From positions 1-18,202 of the forward strand of contig DLOO01000052.1 of the NCBI GenBank assembly GCA_002479645.1: 18,202 nucleotides of DNA. The letters are read 5' to 3'. The translations under genes and the position numbers were made by a program. Position 1 is the stretch's first letter. Each line of letters begins with the position of its first letter. The DNA comes from Lachnoclostridium sp. UBA7482. GTDB lineage: Bacteria; Bacillota; Clostridia; Lachnospirales; Lachnospiraceae. Shown one piece after another: positions 4,530 to 13,510 of the stretch. The notes beneath the pieces are model-generated. The model had not been told where the DNA came from. It made no database searches and saw nothing but the letters and a program-made list of their open reading frames with translations.

Positions 4530-6659
4530 TTATACGGTCATCGTGAACTTCGCAGGCGCTTTGCCTGTCAGCTCGATACTTCTTGCATCCGGCTGAGACG
4601 CGCCAATGTAAATTTCATAGGTTCCCGGTGCGAGAACACGCTTGCCGTCTTCGTTGTAAACACCGAAGGACTTGAAATCCAGTTCGATTTCCACGGTCTT
4701 TTCTTCGCCCGGAGCCAAAGCAACCTTCTTCAGACCCTTTAGCTGCGCATTCGGAGCTCCGGTCATCGGGGATTTCACATAAACCTGAACGGTCTCGGCG
4801 CCTGCCATCTTACCGGTATTGGCAACGGTCACCTTGCAGGTTACCTTGCTGTCCTCACCGATAGTACCTGCAACGTCTGCATCCCTCATGTCAAAGCTTG
4901 TATAGCTCAGACCGTATCCAAACGGATACAATGCCGGTTTCTCCATGTAACGATAGGTTCTGCCCTTCATTGCATAATCAGTAAATGCAGGAAGCTCCTC
5001 GCTGGTCTCATAGAAGGTTACCGGAAGCTTGCCCTCCGGATTTGCCTCACCAAAGAGAATCTGTGCGATTGCACGGCCGCCCTGTGCACCCGGATACCAG
5101 CCCTGAAGGATTGCGGGCAAATGCTCCTGCTCCCACTTCACTGCCAATGCGCTGCCGGACAGAAGCACGAGAATGACCGGCTTGCCGCTCTCATAGAGCG
5201 CCTTGATAATATCTTCCTGGATACCCGGAAGCTTCAGATTCGGCTTATCGCCGGATGCGAATTCGTTACCTTCATCGCCTTCCTCGCCCTCAAGTCCCGG
5301 ATCAAGACCAAAAACGGCAATGACAACGTCACTCATATCTGCGATTGCCTTTGCCTCCGCAGTACGGTCATACGGCTGTCCTAAGCCCTGCACACGATTC
5401 TTGAACAAATGGCAGCCCTCAGAGTAGTAAATTCTCTTATCATCGCCGACATACTCACGAATACCCTCCAGTACGGTAACATACTCGGAAGAGGTTCCTT
5501 CATAGTTACCTACCAGCGCCTTACGGCTGTCCGCATTGGGTCCGATAACACCGATGGTCTGAATCTTATTAATATCCAGAGGCAGCGTCTGATTCTCATT
5601 CTTAAGGAGACAGATGGTCTTCTTTGCCACCTTCAGATTGAGTTCCCTCTGCGCCTTGCCGTCGCACTGATCATAGTCGATAGCATCATAAGCAACTTTT
5701 CCTTCTTCCTCGAAAAGGCCGAGCTTCATACGCGTAGTCAGAAGTCTGGTTACCGCGCGGTCAATCGTACTCTCCTCAACCAGGCCTTCCTTTACCGCCT
5801 GAAGCAAGTGTACGTACATATTTCCACAGTTCAGGTCACACCCCTTGTTCATGGCAAGCGCCACGGACTCAACCTGATTCTTTGTTACCATGTGGAATTC
5901 ATGGAAATCCTTGATTGCCCAGCAGTCAGATGTCACATGACCGTCAAAGCCCCAAAGATCGCGCAAAATATCTGCCAATAAAAGCTGGCTGCCGCAGCAG
6001 GGCTCATCATTGGTACGGTTATAAGCTCCCATAACTGCCTCTACGCCGCCCTCATGAACGCAGGCTTCAAAAGCGGGGAGATACGTCTCCCAAAGATCCT
6101 GCTTGCTGACTACCGCATTGAAGCTGTGACGCAAATCCTCCGGACCGCTATGTACGGCAAAGTGCTTTGCACATGCCGCAACCTTCATATAATTCTCGTC
6201 CTTACCCTGCAGCCCCTCAATAAAACGAACCCCCAAACGTCCGCTGAGATATGGGTCCTCGCCGTAGGTTTCATGACCACGGCCCCAACGGGGGTCACGG
6301 AAGATATTTACATTGGGAGACCAGAAGGTCAATCCCTTGTAAATGTCATGATCTCCGTACTTCTGCTGCATGTTAAACTTTGCTCTGCCCTCCGTTGATA
6401 TGGTATCGGCAACTTCCTCCATCATATCCTCGTCAAATGCTGCCGCCAGGCCGATTGCCTGGGGGAATACGGTTGCCACACCTGCCCGCGCAATACCGTG
6501 CAGCGCTTCATTCCAATAATTGTAGGATTTAATTCCCAGACGCTCAATCGCCGGCGCATTGTAGAGAGTCTGAAACACCTTCTCCTCCAATGTCATCCGG
6601 GAAACAAGCTCTGCCGCCCGCTCCTTATAGTTTTCTACCTTCTGTGCCGAAATACTCAT
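4530..6659 (-). CDS. GH3 beta-xylosidase/beta-glucosidase, cytoplasmic
   Basis: A 709-residue glycoside hydrolase family 3 enzyme that removes non-reducing-end beta-linked sugars with retention. The N-terminal barrel has MTLEEKVFQ, YNYWNEALHGIAR and ATVFPQAIGLAAAFD, typical of the beta-xylosidase branch. The nucleophile is Asp245 in HVTSDCWAI, and NKGCDLNCGNMY follows. The second domain carries GLEGEE (Glu457-Glu460), where I expect the acid/base Glu, and the GWYPGAQGG and EGKLPVTF motifs. A fibronectin-III-like domain (AGAETVQVYVKSP) ends the protein. There is no signal peptide, so it acts inside the cell on imported oligosaccharides. ATG at 6659 is chosen because GAGGA sits six bases upstream; an ATG at 6713 would add 18 unconserved residues. 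It follows solute-binding protein 2 but is separated by a strong terminator. Xylose versus glucose specificity is not decided. Confidence 0.93.
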   Translation of the reverse strand: MSISAQKVENYKERAAELVSRMTLEEKVFQTLYNAPAIERLGIKSYNYWNEALHGIARAGVATVFPQAIGLAAAFDEDMMEEVADTISTEGRAKFNMQQKYGDHDIYKGLTFWSPNVNIFRDPRWGRGHETYGEDPYLSGRLGVRFIEGLQGKDENYMKVAACAKHFAVHSGPEDLRHSFNAVVSKQDLWETYLPAFEACVHEGGVEAVMGAYNRTNDEPCCGSQLLLADILRDLWGFDGHVTSDCWAIKDFHEFHMVTKNQVESVALAMNKGCDLNCGNMYVHLLQAVKEGLVEESTIDRAVTRLLTTRMKLGLFEEEGKVAYDAIDYDQCDGKAQRELNLKVAKKTICLLKNENQTLPLDINKIQTIGVIGPNADSRKALVGNYEGTSSEYVTVLEGIREYVGDDKRIYYSEGCHLFKNRVQGLGQPYDRTAEAKAIADMSDVVIAVFGLDPGLEGEEGDEGNEFASGDKPNLKLPGIQEDIIKALYESGKPVILVLLSGSALAVKWEQEHLPAILQGWYPGAQGGRAIAQILFGEANPEGKLPVTFYETSEELPAFTDYAMKGRTYRYMEKPALYPFGYGLSYTSFDMRDADVAGTIGEDSKVTCKVTVANTGKMAGAETVQVYVKSPMTGAPNAQLKGLKKVALAPGEEKTVEIELDFKSFGVYNEDGKRVLAPGTYEIYIGASQPDARSIELTGKAPAKFTMTV

Positions 6660-6725
6660 ATTATGTCCTCGCTTCTGCGCCATGGGGCGCATCTCATGCT
6701 TTTTCCCGTCCAAACAAACGTAAAT

Positions 6726-6731
6726 ATATTA
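6726..6731 (-). promoter_or_regulatory. Weak candidate -10 for the GH3 gene
   Basis: TAATAT on the minus strand (6731-6726) lies between the terminator of the upstream operon and the GH3 start at 6659. The -35 position reads TTCGAT at 17-base spacing, a poor match. The gene needs some promoter here if the terminator at 6764-6796 is efficient. Confidence 0.3.
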
Positions 6732-6763
6732 CGCGAAATACGGAAAACATCGAAAAAATTCAG

Positions 6764-6796
6764 AAAAACGGGGGGATTTCCGCTGGAAATCCCCCC
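6764..6796 (-). terminator. Strong terminator after solute-binding protein 2
   Basis: A perfect 12-bp stem, GGGGGGATTTCC (6770-6781) with GGAAATCCCCCC (6785-6796), has a three-base loop. On the minus strand it is followed directly by GTTTTT (6769-6764). It should end most transcripts of the transporter operon before the GH3 gene. Confidence 0.92.
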
Positions 6797-6831
6797 GACA
6801 GACTCATTCAATAACTATATGTAACTAAAAA

Positions 6832-8250
6832 TTAGTGCTTAGCATTGAAATCATCACACATGGTCTGCCACTGGCTGCCATATGCCTCAAGCTGCTCAGC
6901 AGGAGTAGCTACCAAAGCATCCACATCATACAACCAGTCATTTACATAGTCAGGAAGAAGAATGGTACATCTCATGGCCTGAGGAAGCTTGTTGATCATG
7001 AGGTCGATCGTCTCGTTTACTGCTCTCTGATCAGTAAATACAGTCTCGTACTGACCCTTCCACCTAGAATCATCATCTTCATAGCCGGGTGCATCCGTGG
7101 TATATACATTGTATGCGTAAGCTATGTCAGCGATGTGCTGCTTATCATAGCAGGAAGGAATGATCCAGATGTTCTCACGAACGACAGAGATAAGCTCGCC
7201 GTCGCTGGAAGGTCCATAAGGGATGCATACGAAACCGGACTTGAAGTCGAACTTAGCAATGGTACCTGCACAGTACTCTTCGCAGACACGCATACAGGTC
7301 TTCTGCTCCTGATAAGCTGCCTCGAACCAGTTCCAAGCAACGTCCTCTCCTTCAGGTCTGGGCATTACAAGACCCTCTTCGTAAAGAGAAACACCCCAGT
7401 TAAGAGCCTCAAGTACAGCCGGATCGTCAAGGTTCGTGGAAAGAACACCCTTGGTATTTACGATAACGTCAGTTCCGTTAGCAACAAGGAGAGCCGGGAA
7501 GAAGTCGCAGCTGAAGGAAGCGATCGGATAAACATCCTGTACGCCGTCACTGTTGGTATCGCCTGCGTTCTTAATCTTTTTGCAGAGCTCCTTGAAGTTT
7601 TCCCAGTTCCACTTTCCTTCAGCCTGAAGGTTGTAAGGAAGATCCTTGTCAATACCAAGGGTCTCAAAAAGATCCCTGTTAAAGAATACACCACTTCTGG
7701 GCTCGGTGGAACTTGCAAAACCGTAAACAGCATTACCAACGGTCATAACCTCAAGAACAGTCTTGTTCCACTTGTCATCAGTGAAGTCAAACTCTTCGAG
7801 GTTGGATACATCTGCGAACAGACCCTTATCAAGCAAGGAAGCAATCCATCCACTATCAAGAGCGATGATATCACCGACGGGCTCGCCGTTAGTAATCGAA
7901 AGCATAGCGGTCTGCTGAACGCTGCCCCAGTCATAAGGCGTGCTGCCAACGATTTTGTAGTTGTGGTCTTTCATCATCTTGTCCTGGTATGCCCAGTAAT
8001 CCTCAAGATACTGAGTATCCTCTTTTCTCCAGCTATCGTTGGACCACCAGTCAGTAACAGTGATCGTCTGACCTTTCAGATCTCTGTCATCAGCAGGGGT
8101 AGGGGTTGCCGACGGCTTATCTTCCCCGGAAGTAGGGGTCGGCGCTTTGGTAGGATCTTTCTCGTTCTCTTTATCATCGCCACATCCCACAAGCGCGAAA
8201 ATAAATGTAAGAACGACTACCAAAAGCAATAACTTTTTCAAGTTTTTCAT
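6832..8250 (-). CDS. Sugar ABC transporter solute-binding lipoprotein (transporter 2)
   Basis: A 472-residue family 1-type extracellular binding protein that delivers a carbohydrate to the permease pair encoded just upstream. A lipoprotein signal peptide ends in the lipobox LVGC with Cys23 as the lipidated residue. A Thr/Pro/Asp-rich linker (about 30-55) then spaces the domain from the membrane. The mature domain starts near QTITVTDWWSND. Residues 231-239 read DTNSDGVQD, an EF-hand-like calcium loop. ATG at 8250 follows AAGGAGG by nine bases, the best ribosome site in the operon. The gene lies 67 bases after the MalG-type permease gene, the largest gap in the operon, and is the last gene before the terminator. 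The substrate is not readable from the sequence; carbohydrate is inferred from the neighbours and the GH3 gene. Confidence 0.92.
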   Translation of the reverse strand: MKNLKKLLLLVVVLTFIFALVGCGDDKENEKDPTKAPTPTSGEDKPSATPTPADDRDLKGQTITVTDWWSNDSWRKEDTQYLEDYWAYQDKMMKDHNYKIVGSTPYDWGSVQQTAMLSITNGEPVGDIIALDSGWIASLLDKGLFADVSNLEEFDFTDDKWNKTVLEVMTVGNAVYGFASSTEPRSGVFFNRDLFETLGIDKDLPYNLQAEGKWNWENFKELCKKIKNAGDTNSDGVQDVYPIASFSCDFFPALLVANGTDVIVNTKGVLSTNLDDPAVLEALNWGVSLYEEGLVMPRPEGEDVAWNWFEAAYQEQKTCMRVCEEYCAGTIAKFDFKSGFVCIPYGPSSDGELISVVRENIWIIPSCYDKQHIADIAYAYNVYTTDAPGYEDDDSRWKGQYETVFTDQRAVNETIDLMINKLPQAMRCTILLPDYVNDWLYDVDALVATPAEQLEAYGSQWQTMCDDFNAKH

Positions 8251-8281
8251 TGTATAGTACCTCCTTAAAATATTCTTAAAC

Positions 8282-8332
8282 CTGACGTTGTCAGATTTAA
8301 TTCGTTGTTAATCGGTATCAGCCCTTGATACC
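8282..8332 (-). other. Two small inverted repeats between the permease and binding-protein genes
   Basis: CTGAC-GTT-GTCAG (8282-8294) and GGTATCA-gccct-TGATACC (8314-8332) are short perfect stems. The second overlaps the permease stop codon. Neither has a T tract. They sit at the only wide gap of the operon, where stem-loops may protect or process mRNA so that the binding protein is made in excess. Confidence 0.35.
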
Positions 8333-9343
8333 TGTCTGAGATAAGCTCTCAACAAAGTTCTTCTGCGCCAAAACGTAAATAAGGATCAACGGTATCAAAG
8401 ACATCAAAACTGCGGTTGAGAGAACCTGCTGACCATATGCGCTTGCAATCTGGTAGCTCTGTCCGTAGATTGACTTGTAGTAACCATCCAGACGATCCAC
8501 CAAAGAACTGAGCCGGTTTGTAACCAGTATCCAGCCATAAGCGTTTGAGAAAAATATCTGTGAATAATATACATCTGTCCACTGCCATACGAAAGAAAAC
8601 AGGAAACAGGATGTAAGAATCGGGGTAGCGCCCGGAAGGAGAATCTGTACGAAGGTACGCATTCTGCTGCAGCCGTCTACATAGGCTGCTTCTTCCAATT
8701 CCTTAGGCTCATTACGAAAATGCTGTCTGAGCAGGTAGATATACAAACCGCTCTTAAATCCGGCACATCCGAGACACATCAGGATGTAAGGAGTCATACC
8801 GCCAAGCAGCTTCACACCCTTCCCGCCATGGAACAATCCTATTATACCAAAGATATCGAAATCTGTGAAGTACAAATATAACGGAGTGATAATTGTCTGC
8901 GGCGGAACGACAATCAGCAGAATAACACAGGCAAACCAGAAGTTCTTCAGCGGGAACTTAAATCTGGCAAAACCATAGCCTACCAGCGTACAGGAGACAA
9001 TCTGCGCAACGGCAACCAGGAAGGATACATAGAAGGAAGTCCAGAAAGTCTTTGCCCCCTCTAACATCTTCCATGCCATACTGTAGGCGCTTACCGAAAA
9101 GTGTCTCGGCACACTGATTACCGTACTGTCATAAAGGTCAATCTCCTCCATGAAGCTTACAGAAACCTTATTCAGCAGCGGCTGTAAAATCAGGAAGCAC
9201 AAACCGAATACCAATACTGCGCGGCATACGCAGAAGATGAATCTTGCGATTTTCTTTTTCAGCAAATACCCATCGGATTTACGGTTCCTTTCCCAGAAGA
9301 ATTCCCAGCGTTCTTTTCTTGTCATTGCATTCGTCTTAGTCAT
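8318..9343 (-). CDS. Carbohydrate ABC transporter permease, MalG type (transporter 2)
   Basis: A 341-residue integral membrane protein, one half of the translocation channel. Six membrane segments are expected; hydrophobic stretches are visible at about 35-55, 105-125, 135-160, then around the EAA loop and near the C terminus (STAVLMSLIPLILIYVLAQ). The EAA loop that docks the ATPase reads EEAAYVDGCSRM with the conserved Glu at 218. The C terminus SQTGIKG is typical for MalG-type subunits. The N terminus before the first membrane segment is longer than usual (about 35 charged residues). ATG at 9343 overlaps the end of the MalF-type gene by eight bases, so the two are translationally coupled, with AGAGGG of the upstream gene's last codons serving as ribosome site. 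Confidence 0.93.
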   Translation of the reverse strand: MTKTNAMTRKERWEFFWERNRKSDGYLLKKKIARFIFCVCRAVLVFGLCFLILQPLLNKVSVSFMEEIDLYDSTVISVPRHFSVSAYSMAWKMLEGAKTFWTSFYVSFLVAVAQIVSCTLVGYGFARFKFPLKNFWFACVILLIVVPPQTIITPLYLYFTDFDIFGIIGLFHGGKGVKLLGGMTPYILMCLGCAGFKSGLYIYLLRQHFRNEPKELEEAAYVDGCSRMRTFVQILLPGATPILTSCFLFSFVWQWTDVYYSQIFFSNAYGWILVTNRLSSLVDRLDGYYKSIYGQSYQIASAYGQQVLSTAVLMSLIPLILIYVLAQKNFVESLSQTGIKG

Positions 9344-10265
9344 AATAGTACACCCTCTTGGAAATAATAAGCGATACTATGCCGAGAATCGCCATAATGA
9401 TTACAAAGTATACCCAGGACATCGCCGAAGAACGACCGTAGTTGAAGTCCTTGAGGAGATTATCATTAATCATCTTCATGAACTCACTGTCAGACTTCGT
9501 AAAGAAATCGACAATGGTATAGATTACGTTTACCAGAATCAGGGAACTGATCATCGGGAAAGTAATCTTCCAGAAGCTCTCCCATGCGGTACAGCCCTCG
9601 ATGGTTGCTGCTTCGTACATACTCGGCGAAATCGTCTGCAAACCGGAAAGGAAGATGATTATCTGAATACCGGATGCAATAGCGATGTTATAAACCTCGT
9701 TTACCACCCTAATGATGGTTTCAAAGAAGCTGTTACCGGTTTCCCCCTGAAGCAGGATGCTTTCAAGAGTTGCCGTAATACTGGTTCCGTTATCACTGTC
9801 CTTTACAAGATCCTGCATGGAGGAAAGCAAAGCGTTGTTGGTCTCCAATCCGATCATAACACCGGAGGAAAGGATAACCGGGAGGAAGTATACCGCTCTT
9901 ACAAACGTTCTTCCCTTAAATTCCTGATTCAAAAGAATTGACATGAAGAAACTGAATACGAGAATAGACGGAACATAAAGCGCCATTTTCTCAAGCTCTT
10001 CAAGCAGCAGGCGTACATACTTCGGATCGGTTCTGAAAATATAACGGTAGTGAGTCAATCCGCTCCATACGAATTCAAAACCCTGACCGGATACCGGAGA
10101 TACCGTACAGAAGGACATGTACAGGGACTGTGCCAACGGATAAACCATAAACAACAGGAATCCGATGATAAAAGGGGAGATAAAAAGGTAACCGGCAATC
10201 GCATTACCTTTTGCAAGGTTTTTCTGCTTCTTCTTTTTTACTGCCTTTACAGCCTGTTCAGCCAT
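9336..10265 (-). CDS. Sugar ABC transporter permease, MalF type (transporter 2)
   Basis: A 309-residue membrane permease, partner of the MalG-type protein encoded next. A Lys-rich cytoplasmic start (about 1-20) leads into the first membrane segment (IAGYLFISPFIIGFLLFMVYP). The EAA loop reads YEAATIEGCTAWESF with Glu218. ATG at 10265 directly abuts the stop codon of the DUF5696 gene; the ribosome site GGAGGT is embedded in that gene's last codons (Gly-Gly-Asn). The tight junction means the DUF5696 protein and this transporter are made together. A periplasm-side insertion of about 60 residues between the third and fourth membrane segments (near 160-190) is longer than in the transporter 1 homologue. 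No ATPase gene is nearby. Confidence 0.93.
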   Translation of the reverse strand: MAEQAVKAVKKKKQKNLAKGNAIAGYLFISPFIIGFLLFMVYPLAQSLYMSFCTVSPVSGQGFEFVWSGLTHYRYIFRTDPKYVRLLLEELEKMALYVPSILVFSFFMSILLNQEFKGRTFVRAVYFLPVILSSGVMIGLETNNALLSSMQDLVKDSDNGTSITATLESILLQGETGNSFFETIIRVVNEVYNIAIASGIQIIIFLSGLQTISPSMYEAATIEGCTAWESFWKITFPMISSLILVNVIYTIVDFFTKSDSEFMKMINDNLLKDFNYGRSSAMSWVYFVIIMAILGIVSLIISKRVYYYD

Positions 10266-12818
10266 TTAGTTACCTCCTTTCACAACAAGCCAATCCTGTG
10301 CGGGAACAACCTGACCGCTCGGCAATTCGTAGGCTACGGTACGGTAGTTTACGTACACCTTGGTTCCGTCGCTGTATTCCGTAAGGGATACATTCTCTGC
10401 AACAACCTCGTGATTCTCAATGGTCGCCTTGTATGTATCGCCGAGTTCGCTCTTGAAACGGTTATAGTACTTAATTACGTCATCCTTCCAGCTGTCGAAG
10501 TTTGCGCCGTAGAACTTTGTGGACTCTGTATCCTGAAGCTCCTTGCTCTCTGCATCCATAAATACACAGTACATACCTGCGCCGGTCTCTACAGACTTGA
10601 GAAGGTTGGTAATGAAATCACCGGTAATATTGAGCGCATCGCCGGTATAATCCACATAACCGTGAAGTGCGATCTGGAAGAACGGAATCTGTCGGTCAAC
10701 AATATTGCTTCCCTGAGACTTGAGCGGCATGTTGATAATCATATCGGTGTATGGAAGCAGATAGGAATTCCCCTCGTAAATTACGCTGCGGTTTCCTGCC
10801 TCCTTCATAGCCTGAAGCTTATCCATGTGCATCTGCTTCACAGTCTGTCTGGTTACCGGACGCTTACGGTTGTAATCCGCCGCCAAAACATTGCCGATGG
10901 AATTAAACGCTACGTTCTTTGCACCGAGCTTCTCGATCTCCTTTATAAAGGAATCCAGAGTATCCATGGAGTACTTCGGATTAACAAGGTAGTGATACTC
11001 AGTGTTGTCATCTGTGGAATAGAAGATATTGCTGATATCCTTTGTCTTCGCAATTTCTCTGGTAACGTATTTAATCGCATCCGATCTGGAACTGAAGGAG
11101 TCAAACAAACGATTCTTATAAACAAACGTTACATCCGCCTTCAGATAAACGCTCTCGCAGTTGTCATTCAGGTAAGAAAGCATGTTCTTGAAATCCTTCT
11201 TGCCCCCGAGAACGGAAATCAAATCAACGTCGTCGGCAACCTCATGAACAGTGCCGCCGTTAAACCAACCATTCAGGATAACATCCATGTCGGTTACTCC
11301 GGCATCCTTCAATTCTTTGATGATATCCTGCATTTCCTTGTAGGTGGTAAGCGCATACGGTTTATCCTTCGGGAAACCGAGAATCTGCTGTGTCTTTGTA
11401 ATCGCGCCGACTAATTCAACCGCCATCGGCATGTTGCCGGTTACACCGCCCTTGAGTTCCGGCATCTGCTCAAAGAGATATTCGCGATATGCCTTTGCCA
11501 TATCTACATAGCTTGCGGAATCGAGCGTACGATAACGGATGCTGATTCCCTCGCCTTTGCCGAGCTTTTCTTCAAAGAGCTGAACACCGAGAGCGGACCG
11601 CTCGGACATATTGGCCTTCTCACTGTGTACGACAGAAAATCCTGCGGTTACATAGTTGTAATTGTGACGTCTTCCTGCTACGTCGGCCTCAACGTAACCA
11701 TAGGTATCTCCGTCCTCAACCATACAAATCATACCCTGATTGCGGTCGGTATAGGCAATTCCGAATACCGGGAAACGACACTCGGGGTCATTTACGACAA
11801 TATCACGAACAGCGCCGTAATCCCATCCGTAAATCTTTGCGCTGTACAGGGTCTGATTGTTCTTCCGGTTATTGAAGTTAATCAATGCGCCGGAACCGTC
11901 CGGAACGAACAGGTATCCTTCTTCGCTCTCGCCTGCCGAACAGAAATAAGGAACAACACGGCAGTCCGTAAGCGGATATTTGCTATAGTATTGAAGCTCT
12001 TCAAACGGAACACGAACAACCAAGTCTCTGCCATCCAGTGTGTAGTATACGGAAAGATTTACCGCAGGCTTATCTTCACTCTTCTCAACACCGTAGAGAG
12101 CCAAATCTGCTTCGTACTGCTCCTGGTCGTAACCGACCTCGGCAAAGTACTGTTCGGCAAGCTCCTTCTTCCATTCCTGTGTATTGTCACGAAGAATAAC
12201 GATATCATGCTCTTCAAGATCCGGATACAGCTTAAGCATCTTTTCCAGCTCGCCGTCACCCTTATCCTTCAGCTTGTCATAATTCAGCTGCTTATAGGAA
12301 CCCTTTATCTCCTTCTGCGCTTCCGGAGAAAGCTTATCAAATAATTCATTGTATCGCTCAGCCGGAACTGCCAGCGGAATAATGTAAACCTTTTCAATGT
12401 TACCAATGGTAAAGTCTACACGGATTGTCTTATCATCAACAACCTCGTAGCAGTAATTTCCTTTCTCCACGCTGCTCTTCCAGTTATCAAGCTGTGTGGA
12501 CACACCCTTTTTATCGGTATAGGTAATAACGACCGTAGATTGCAGCTCCTTATATACTGCATCGCTGCCCTGCGGGTTGGAATAATACTTGTTTCCTTCC
12601 TTATCGGTCAGGGTAAAATGCGCTGTCGTCGGATCAAATTCAAATGTCAGATATTCATTCTTGATTGTCTGAATATCTGTACTGAGGGAAGAATCAAAGC
12701 GATACGGCTTAATAGGTTCCTCCTCATCCGTGCTGCCAAGACCAAAATGAACGGCAAGCGCTGCCAGTGCACCAATCAAGCACACGGAAATCAGAGTAAT
12801 AATAATTTTACGTTTCAT
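10266..12818 (-). CDS. Membrane-anchored DUF5696 protein, possible glycoside-hydrolase-like
   Basis: An 850-residue protein with an N-terminal membrane anchor or uncleaved signal (about 4-27) and a large extracellular part. I recognise it as DUF5696 from its layout and its usual place among sugar ABC genes. Residues about 50-430 are beta-rich and begin NEYLTFEFDPTTAHFTL, like the mutarotase-type sandwich that precedes the barrel in some glycosidases. Around 435-760 the pattern is barrel-like: SYVDMAKAYREYL, then strand ends MDVILNGWFNGG (Trp518), KADVTF, IFYSTDD and NSIGNVLAADYNRKR (Asp648). The C terminus (about 790-850) is a beta domain with KVYVNYR and a final QDWLVVKGGN. No activity is known to me for the family. 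ATG at 12818 follows AGGAGGG. It abuts the MalF-type gene of transporter 2. A surface enzyme or binding platform for the transported glycan is inferred. Confidence 0.85.
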   Translation of the reverse strand: MKRKIIITLISVCLIGALAALAVHFGLGSTDEEEPIKPYRFDSSLSTDIQTIKNEYLTFEFDPTTAHFTLTDKEGNKYYSNPQGSDAVYKELQSTVVITYTDKKGVSTQLDNWKSSVEKGNYCYEVVDDKTIRVDFTIGNIEKVYIIPLAVPAERYNELFDKLSPEAQKEIKGSYKQLNYDKLKDKGDGELEKMLKLYPDLEEHDIVILRDNTQEWKKELAEQYFAEVGYDQEQYEADLALYGVEKSEDKPAVNLSVYYTLDGRDLVVRVPFEELQYYSKYPLTDCRVVPYFCSAGESEEGYLFVPDGSGALINFNNRKNNQTLYSAKIYGWDYGAVRDIVVNDPECRFPVFGIAYTDRNQGMICMVEDGDTYGYVEADVAGRRHNYNYVTAGFSVVHSEKANMSERSALGVQLFEEKLGKGEGISIRYRTLDSASYVDMAKAYREYLFEQMPELKGGVTGNMPMAVELVGAITKTQQILGFPKDKPYALTTYKEMQDIIKELKDAGVTDMDVILNGWFNGGTVHEVADDVDLISVLGGKKDFKNMLSYLNDNCESVYLKADVTFVYKNRLFDSFSSRSDAIKYVTREIAKTKDISNIFYSTDDNTEYHYLVNPKYSMDTLDSFIKEIEKLGAKNVAFNSIGNVLAADYNRKRPVTRQTVKQMHMDKLQAMKEAGNRSVIYEGNSYLLPYTDMIINMPLKSQGSNIVDRQIPFFQIALHGYVDYTGDALNITGDFITNLLKSVETGAGMYCVFMDAESKELQDTESTKFYGANFDSWKDDVIKYYNRFKSELGDTYKATIENHEVVAENVSLTEYSDGTKVYVNYRTVAYELPSGQVVPAQDWLVVKGGN

Positions 12819-12835
12819 TTTTTATCCCTCCTGTG

Positions 12836-13510
12836 CTAGAATCGGAAACTGATTTCCTTAAATAAGGAAACAAAATATGCAAATGCGTCGCTGACCAAAC
12901 TGAAGAACAGCAGCACGATGAAAATGATAATTGCCATACCCGCAACAGACAGAAGGGAGGAAATAATACCCTTGGCAAAACCATAATCATGTACCATCAT
13001 CATTCCTGCCAGAATCAGCATTACGCACCAAATCAAGGCAAATACATTGAAGTAGGTGTAGAAAACACCCTCTTCATAGGTAATGATGTTACTGATGAAA
13101 ATCATCGGGAAAGCAATAATTACATAAGGAGTAAATGCATATGCAGTTGCAATGTAAATGTCCTTCAGCTTTCCTTTACCATCCATCAAGGTGGTAAGGC
13201 TCCAGTTCGCGGTAACCCAGATTACAAGGGGTACCAGCACGCCGAGAATAACCATCAGGATGTTTACCCGCTCCCAGCGGGTATTGTTAAACATAAAGCT
13301 TGCGAAACGCATATCCCACAGATTGGTAAGCAATGCCGCAATAACAATCGTGTTTGCTGCTGCAAGGGAACCTCTCTTTTCATGGCTGAGATCCCAGAAG
13401 CCGTCAAACGGGTGCAGGATTACATACAGGGAATAACGGAGTGTTTTCCAGTAATTTGCCATCTTTTCACCGCGCCAAAAACGAAGGATTTTTGAGAATA
13501 GGTTTTTCAT
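12836..13510 (-). CDS. YIP1-family integral membrane protein
   Basis: A 224-residue protein with about five membrane segments (near 50-70, 83-103, 118-140, 150-175 and 185-212). The N terminus has WKTLRYSLYVILHPFDGFWDL, a shape typical of bacterial YIP1-domain proteins, and a Trp-Asp-rich amphipathic region ahead of the first segment. The molecular role of bacterial YIP1 proteins is not established. Its ATG overlaps the stop of the NHL/TPR gene as ATGA, with AAGGAG inside that gene's last codons, so translation is coupled. Seventeen bases separate it from the DUF5696 gene. The consistent neighbours suggest that it helps place or assemble the two large surface proteins or the transporters; this is inference. 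Confidence 0.85.
   Translation of the reverse strand: MKNLFSKILRFWRGEKMANYWKTLRYSLYVILHPFDGFWDLSHEKRGSLAAANTIVIAALLTNLWDMRFASFMFNNTRWERVNILMVILGVLVPLVIWVTANWSLTTLMDGKGKLKDIYIATAYAFTPYVIIAFPMIFISNIITYEEGVFYTYFNVFALIWCVMLILAGMMMVHDYGFAKGIISSLLSVAGMAIIIFIVLLFFSLVSDAFAYFVSLFKEISFRF

Noticed and set aside
6660..6713. Longer start for the GH3 gene at 6713
   Set aside because: It adds 18 residues with no family similarity and lacks a good ribosome site, while ATG at 6659 has GAGGA at the right distance.
6835..8232. A 465-codon plus-strand frame opposite solute-binding protein 2
   Set aside because: The minus strand has a lipobox, an AAGGAGG site and family motifs. The antisense frame has none.
10050..11414. 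A 454-codon plus-strand frame across the MalF-type and DUF5696 genes
   Set aside because: It crosses the junction of two well-supported minus-strand genes and shows no domain or ribosome site.
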